Shown in pieces: positions 57,943-64,000 of a stretch of 64,000 bases of DNA. Position 1 is the first letter of the stretch; every line of letters begins with the position of its first letter. The stretch is from Argopecten irradians. Its lineage: Eukaryota; Mollusca; Bivalvia; Pectinida; Pectinidae. The notes under the pieces were generated by a model. That model did no database searches and was not told the DNA's origin. It was given only the letters and a program-made list of their open reading frames with translations. The stretch covers positions 34,263,262 to 34,327,261 of the forward strand of contig NC_091144.1 in assembly GCF_041381155.1 (NCBI RefSeq), written 5' to 3'. Position numbers and translations under genes: made by a program.

Positions 57943-58315
57943 TTTGGTTTGGTTTGTCATATGAACATCCTATTAAACAGCCACGGTTATGCAAGGACGG
58001 CCTCCCGTGTATGTAGTACGTAGCGTGTGTGAAGTGCGAGGTGCGTGTTTTGGGAGACTGCGGTATGTTCGTATTGTGTCTTCTTGTATACCACTATCAT
58101 AATTTTTGCCCTTTTATATGTGCTAGATCACTGAAGCTTGCTACCGAAGATACCAAGCATCACACCCCACTCGCGGTCACATGATTATACTGACAACGGG
58201 CGAACCAGTCGTTCCACTCTTTGTATGCTTTAAGCACTAAGCAGGTGCAGAAACCACCACTTTTATAGACTTTTTTGTGTCTCGGTAGGGGACAAACCGA
58301 ACTGTCGTGTGATTG
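57943..58315 (-). mobile_element. Second SINE family (minus-strand sense)
   Basis: Read on the minus strand: head with TTCGGTTTGTCCCC (B-box-like), middle GTGGAACGACTGGTTCGCCC and GACCGCGAGTGGGGTGTG, and tail GGCTGTTTAATAGGATGT plus AAACCAAACCAAACCA. The tail matches that of the 46,925 SINE although the heads differ. Confidence 0.7.
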
Positions 58316-59793
58316 AGAGGTTGGTAAATACTGTATTGGGGAACTCGCTACATCTTCGCCAGATATACGATAACACGTCTTTTTTTGTTCCATGTCTATC
58401 TTTATTCCCTCAAAACGCAGAGATTCAGCAAAGGGGTTAAACCATATACAGTAAGGGTTATGATTATCTCCCTTAGACCGTACAGTGTGTAAACTAGCTA
58501 CACCCATATCACCATATACACAACAGAACCCTCGAAAGGGAAACAGCGTTGATGAGTGGCGGAAGGTGGAAAGACACAGAATTGTATTCCTAAACATGTA
58601 TACAATATGTACAGTATAATATTTACATGAAATATTTGCTTGTACCTTTTTTCTTGATTTGGAGCTTTTATATGCTTTCGTGGATAGAAAAATTCTTTCT
58701 TTATAGTCGATGGAGATATAGTGACAATAATATAAAAAATCATTGTTTTTGTCTTTATGGCTTCACAGCATCCACAAATCAACAAATGTGTTTACGAATA
58801 TTTAATGTTATACTGATTATGTATAAATTTCCATAATTTAACTTTCTTCTGCAATAAAACAAATTAAGTCGTGGCGCAATGATATCATATCCAATAGTTC
58901 AGTTTGACAAAAGACTGTGCCGCTTTTAAAATATCCCGCGAAAACGTTGTGTATGAATGACGTCATAATACTTGATTTGCAATTATTTAGGTCTATGGAA
59001 AAATAACCTTAAAGATCTAACCAATACAAACTAATGTAACTTTTGAAATTAAATTACATTAACCTAAACATAACGGGAATGTGTTACTCTAACATTAAGA
59101 TAACATACTTGATGTGGATTTGTTAATGTCATATATATATATATAGCTAAACGTTCGTCAATTAAGATAATATATATATATAATCTCTGGTGAGTAATGA
59201 CACGTCATGGTTCTAGAACTGCTACAACCAGACATTTTATTTATATATCGCCATGGTTACAGTATCAACAAAATATTTAAATATGTACGTCAATAATTAA
59301 TGAAAGAAACACGACATCGTATCGATATTTCTTATCAGTGGTACCCGTAGGATATCCGGCATACAGTCTGATGCGTGCATTTATTTTATTATTTTGCTTC
59401 AACCAAACCGGTATTATGAAAGATTAATATGGGTCTAGCCTGATATATTATCATTTCATACATGTTTTGATATATATACACTGTAAGTGCATAATAAACG
59501 TTGTTGAAATAATAAACGCATAATTGTGTACTGGGGTTATCAATAAAGAAATAAAACTAAATTAACGATGCGTACAGAACAGACCAGGCGTTTCGGAAGC
59601 GATTGGTGTATCACTGATGAACTCCGCATCAGAAACTAGTTTGATAATCATTTCAGATCAGAAGCTGACGGTAAAGCCGTAGTAAGCACACGCATTTTCA
59701 CACGAGATTTAATTATTTGTATTTAGCGGAGGATCAACGTTCGCGAAAATTTCTTACCGCGAAAGAGAGGATTTCAATATGGGACTAATTCAC
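58316..59793. other. Intergenic or 5' flank, no gene recognised
   Basis: AT-rich with TA microsatellites near 59,135 and 59,170. No exon-like frame. Confidence 0.5.
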
Positions 59794-60213
59794 GTACCAC
59801 GTGACACCCGATAATGTTTATGCAGGACTAGCATCTCCAGTGGTGATGCAACGTAACTCTTTCTAAGCTTCCCACTGAAATGACACTAGCGAGGAATATT
59901 ATTTGTCAGTATAATGTGACCGTGTGGGGTGTGCTGCTTGGTGTCTTCGGCGGCATGCTTCAGTGATGTAGCACTATAAAAAGGGCAACAGTTCCACTAT
60001 ACAACAAGACACAACATGAATACCGCAGTCTCCCACATAATACCCGCAACACACCGCATACATGGGAGGCAGTCATTACATGACCATAGCTGTTAATAGG
60101 ACGTCAATCACGTCAATCAAACAAACAAACACTAGCGAGGGATATTATCTTTTGACGTCATTCCATCACGAATAGAAACAACAGTCCCGCTCAAACGTCA
60201 TCGGGTGCGTTAC
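59794..60213. mobile_element. TIR element family S interrupted by a SINE
   Basis: Left GTACCACGTGACACCCGATA and right CATCGGGTGCGTTAC bracket the same core as 28,405-28,580. The core is split by 59,903-60,128. Removing that segment and one 20-bp duplicate restores a ~175-bp element. Confidence 0.8.
59903..60128 (+). mobile_element. 5'-truncated SINE with 20-bp target-site duplication
   Basis: Flanked by ACACTAGCGAGGAATATTAT (59,883-59,902) and ACACTAGCGAGGGATATTAT (60,129-60,148), 19 of 20 identical. The element matches the second SINE family in the body (GTGTGGGGTGTGCTGCTTGG), and ends GTTAATAGGACGTCAATC with an (ACAA)n tail. The long duplication shows LINE-type target-primed insertion. Confidence 0.9.
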
Positions 60214-60392
60214 AGATTTTCAGCATAAATTGTGAAATTAAATCGTCCCGAAAATGTTAAACAAATGGCCATATATATTTCTACAATACTATTTTAGTTT
60301 ATTTATGTAAGTATTAAATATTGTCCACAATTTCTATTTCATATGCGTTGCGTGAACAAAACTACTAAAGTTATTAAAACACTGTAGGCAAT

Positions 60393-60716
60393 CATCCTAG
60401 ATACTCCAGGGGTTCCGATCACTTACGATCTCTACACCCCTGGATTATCTCAGAGTAAAATTGAAAGCAGCACAGTGGAAAACACCTAAACCAATCACAG
60501 GCCAGCAAAGATTCCCTTTGCAGACTAAAGAGAGAGCGACGCCCAACATCAAGGTCACACAGTCAACCGCAGTGTACCGTTATACGTCTCTTTTGATATA
60601 CATCAAACGACTAAATTACATGTACCTGTTCTGTTATGTTGCCTCCAATTTTACTATGAGATAGTTCAGGGGTTTAGAGATCGAAATTGATCGGAACCCC
60701 TAGAGTATCGAGGATG
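60393..60716. mobile_element. TIR element family P, copy D
   Basis: CATCCTAGATACTCCAGGGG at the left and CCTAGAGTATCGAGGATG at the right. The core is inverted relative to copies B and C. 324 bp, non-coding. Confidence 0.85.
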
Positions 60717-63700
60717 TAGGTAATGGGTACATAATCAATTGAAATTAGAAAAAAAATTAGTGTACATTTACCGACTAATATTTAGAACCCATAGCGTTTA
60801 AATGTATTGAACACCCTATAAGACATCACATTCCACGTTGCCTGAACGATTTTTATGAAAATTAACATCCCAATCAGGCGAGTCGAGAAAGCGTCTAAAT
60901 AATAAATGTACACTATTTATGTTTCCTTTAATAGATATAGATATATAATCATTGGTGTAGAACGGACACGGCTGATGATCAACTGTATGATAAATATACA
61001 GTGACTGCTTAAAAGAAAACAGAAAAAATAATGACATTATAAAAAAATCATTGCACACAGTGAATTTACATAGACACCTACCATAAAAGGTTCACATTAT
61101 TTAATAATTTCTATTCTGAATGGCTCTATTTACCATGTTAACTCCTTTATATAAAGTCTTTTGAATAAAATCAATTTAAACTGTTTGATAACATGCCTTT
61201 TCAGCATTAGGAAAACACTCATAATAATTGTTTGTTTGTTTTTTGGTGTTTTTTTTATTCTGTTTTGATTTCGTTTATTCTATATACATTACACTATTTT
61301 ATGAAATCGATTCTTGTTGATTTTTTTAAAAATTTTTATTAGTGTTTGATAAATGGTTCAAATGCCTCTTAAGACTGAATTGGCCCTTTAATTTTAAATC
61401 TTAATTATAATCTTATCTGACATACACTGCCGGTACAAAGCTCCGTATCCGGAAAACTATGAAATTAATGGCCAACTGGCTGCATGCGGTTGCCGACAGC
61501 CCCTAATTGAAAGGTTACTGCACGACGTTAATGTATGTACTGCTTGACCTTTAGGGTCAGCTGTTCACTCTTAATAATCATTTATTGATATATATATATA
61601 CTAAAATCATGTTGATTCATAGAAGTTATGACATCGTTGCGACGGAAACATCAAAGTACCGATATCGGGACAACTCTGACCGGTCATTCTGTCTTTTATC
61701 TATATTTATTGCCGTTAATTCAGAAAACAAAAGATAAAATAATTTCCATAATGCTCGTTCAAAAATATTACACCTAAATGCTTGTGATATACGCCTAGTG
61801 TTGACGGTTAAACTGTACTTTCTTACTAGTAAATTAATAAGACTGAAATTAACAGACAAAATTGACCAATTCGTATTCGATATATTATTGACCGTAGATG
61901 ACTCACCTCTGATGACTCGAATACCATGCTTTCTCGAAATATTGAAACTGTCCTCAGCTGTACGAGTTAACGAAGTTTATTGTATATCGATTGGGACAAA
62001 ATATAAATCGTTACAGTGTAAATCGAATGAAGTATAAAGATGTAGCTGTTCGAGAACTAGGTTGTATAATCAAAAATTCATAAGCTATTTTAACACACGA
62101 AGAGTACATATGTAATTTAAAATAAACACAATATCGGCCATTTAAATTAAATTACGTATTCCACTTTAACACAGAAATAAAAAAAAATCAATTTAAAAAC
62201 TAATATCTGCCAAGCTAGGTTGTTTTAATTTGCGGAATACAATGGATGCTACACACTCGGAGATTAAACAAATATTTTCCTATGAACATTTCTAATTTAA
62301 AATTTATGTCTTTCATCCACTAGGAATTCAAAAGGATGGTATTAACATTTATTCGTGTGCTTTATATATATTTATATCTAAGAGTTGGTTTCCTATAAAA
62401 CTCACCCCTTTTTGTTCGAAAACGAACAATTTTAGATTAGGGAATACTAGACCAGTCAAAACAATGTGACTTTTGTTTAAAGTGAATAGTCGGGCAAAGG
62501 AAACCAGTCTAAATGCGTTCTTTGGCCTTCCAAAAGTCATTGTATACCATAATGATGGTCAAGTTCTGCTTACGGTGTCCAGTTTTGACCATTGAAATTT
62601 TGGGGAAGCCCCGTGTAAATTTAGCACAGTTCTAAATATAAATTCGCCAAACTCTTTGAAAACGAGGCTGCGTGGAAATGTCAACATGGACATGTGTGTT
62701 TCTCAGTCGTGTCGGTTTCGTTTCGTGTGATAAACCACTAATGCGGTATGCAAATTGTTGTTTTGAGATGATACATTTGATGCAAATGAAGTATTCTTAC
62801 ATTAATGACAATGCTTTGTAATCATTTTTCGATAAAAGCATCTTGTAGAATTAAAATCAAGTTTCAAATATGTCACATAAGGTAGGGGACCTTTATACTG
62901 GCGCCTATCAATACCAAACATGAGGCGATGGCAAGGGAGACGATAGTACAGTTGAAACTCGTTAAGACGATCTTAAAGATATACAATCTATAACACGAAT
63001 AATGTATAATTTGCCGGTATAAAAGTGACTGTTATCTATATTCTGATAAACAGAAATGCTGAAATATTTAGTTCGTGTTAAACTCGGTTTGTCTCTTAAA
63101 ACAACAATTGAAATGGAGAAATTATGTAATGCGAGGTACAGCTATGTGGTTTGGGATGGACATCGATGTTGCTTATCGTTAATATGATTGAGAGAAATGG
63201 GATGCAGAGGGAAACAATTGTCATGTATTAACGTACGATAAAATTACTTAGACTATGCACTTTCTAAGTTGTAATGTATAATATTCTAAAAAAAAAAAGA
63301 TTATCAGAGCAGTCAATTACTAACGTTGTATTCATCACTAATTTTGAAAGTTTATTTTAACTTCTAGTCTGACAGAAATAACCATCGGATAATAGTGAAA
63401 CGACAGAAGTATTGTATTCCAACGAGCTATACAAAGTTGTCATAATAATTCATGCGCAGAAAGACACGGATCAAAATAAACATCTTTAGTTTATTGTAAT
63501 TATACTCTTTCTGGTAATAACATGCTCATAACGGACTCTATTTAACATTTATAAATAAATGTTGTTAATTTGGTTTTTACAAAACTATAATACATATTGA
63601 ATGAAAAACTCAATTTAATATAAACGGTTTTGAGTAAGGTTAAAGTGATATGTGCCGTATTTTTCATAGTCACGAATCAAGAGGAGCTTTTAATGTGTTA

Positions 63701-64000
63701 TTCAACTCCAAAAGTTACCAACATTTTGAGAATTACAATACTTTCAATATATAGGTTTTAATTTTACAAGTACAAAAAGGACTGAAAATGATTTTTGGCA
63801 GTACTGCCAAAAATCATTATATTGACATCTTTTGTGTAATGAAATGAGTACATACGGCCAGACCATGTTAGTGTCCACAATTTCATTGCACATTTTTAGA
63901 GTATTATTAGCAATTGTAAAGTGATTTCTGAAGATATATTTCCATCATCTAAACATGTAAAAGCCTATAAGGCATAAAAAACAAGAATTTCACAGTGCAT
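60717..64000. other. No gene recognised
   Basis: AT-rich; short open frames on both strands lack domains, signal peptides or splice context. I searched the minus strand for the missing ADAM10-like signal-peptide exon and did not find a convincing one. The only structure seen is the palindrome at 63,787-63,818. Confidence 0.45.
63787..63818. repeat. Perfect 32-bp palindrome without loop
   Basis: AATGATTTTTGGCAGT followed directly by its exact reverse complement. No neighbouring repeats. Confidence 0.9.

Noticed and set aside
58160..58597. Minus-strand frame of 145 codons
   Set aside because: Mostly SINE sequence; no domain, no splice support.
61626..62540. Several 60-80 codon frames as an upstream ADAM10-like exon
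   Set aside because: No prodomain similarity, no signal peptide and no matching splice phase could be seen.

Overview
The window is nuclear DNA from an animal, most likely a bivalve mollusc and possibly a scallop. The genes are split by GT-AG introns. Two encoded proteins belong to animal families. The intergenic DNA is AT-rich and crowded with SINEs, TIR elements and degenerate tandem arrays of the kind I associate with bivalves. The species assignment is inference from repeat style and was not searched.

Two real multi-exon genes converge. On the plus strand, five coding exons between 6,323 and 15,724 join in phase into an 899-residue SIMC1/SLF2-family protein. It has SUMO-interacting motifs and a ubiquitin-interacting motif at its N-terminus and a helical Nse5-like C-terminal half, so it is expected to act in SUMO-guided recruitment of the SMC5/6 complex. 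On the minus strand, thirteen coding exons from 50,536 down to 31,867 join in phase into an ADAM10-like membrane metalloprotease: prodomain, furin site, zinc site, disintegrin, Cys-rich region, TM helix and short tail. Only its first coding exon(s), with the signal peptide, were not found. A partial zinc-knuckle exon lies at 181-498, and a decayed coding relic of unknown family at 26.2-26.7 kb.

Layout: 0-6.2 kb holds the zinc-knuckle exon, SINE fragments, a 22-bp minisatellite, a perfect hairpin and two TIR-element copies. 6.2-16.2 kb is the SIMC1-like gene and its 3' minisatellite. 16.2-30.7 kb is repeat-rich: a chain of TTAA-bounded elements, two large Helitron-like blocks with internal tandem arrays, and several MITEs. 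30.7-50.5 kb is the ADAM10-like gene, whose C-terminal codons run into a roughly 50-bp minisatellite. One intron holds an internally deleted R2-like LINE flanked by near-identical ~195-bp direct repeats, and another holds a 5'-truncated LINE. 50.6-56.6 kb is a threefold tandem duplication with tRNA-like SINE heads. 57-64 kb has SINEs, MITEs (one split by a SINE with a clear target-site duplication) and otherwise nothing recognised.

The two main genes have no evident functional link: one acts in nuclear genome stability and the other in cell-surface shedding. They share one structural oddity: in both, the codons next to the stop are the first unit of a tandem array that continues into the 3' flank.
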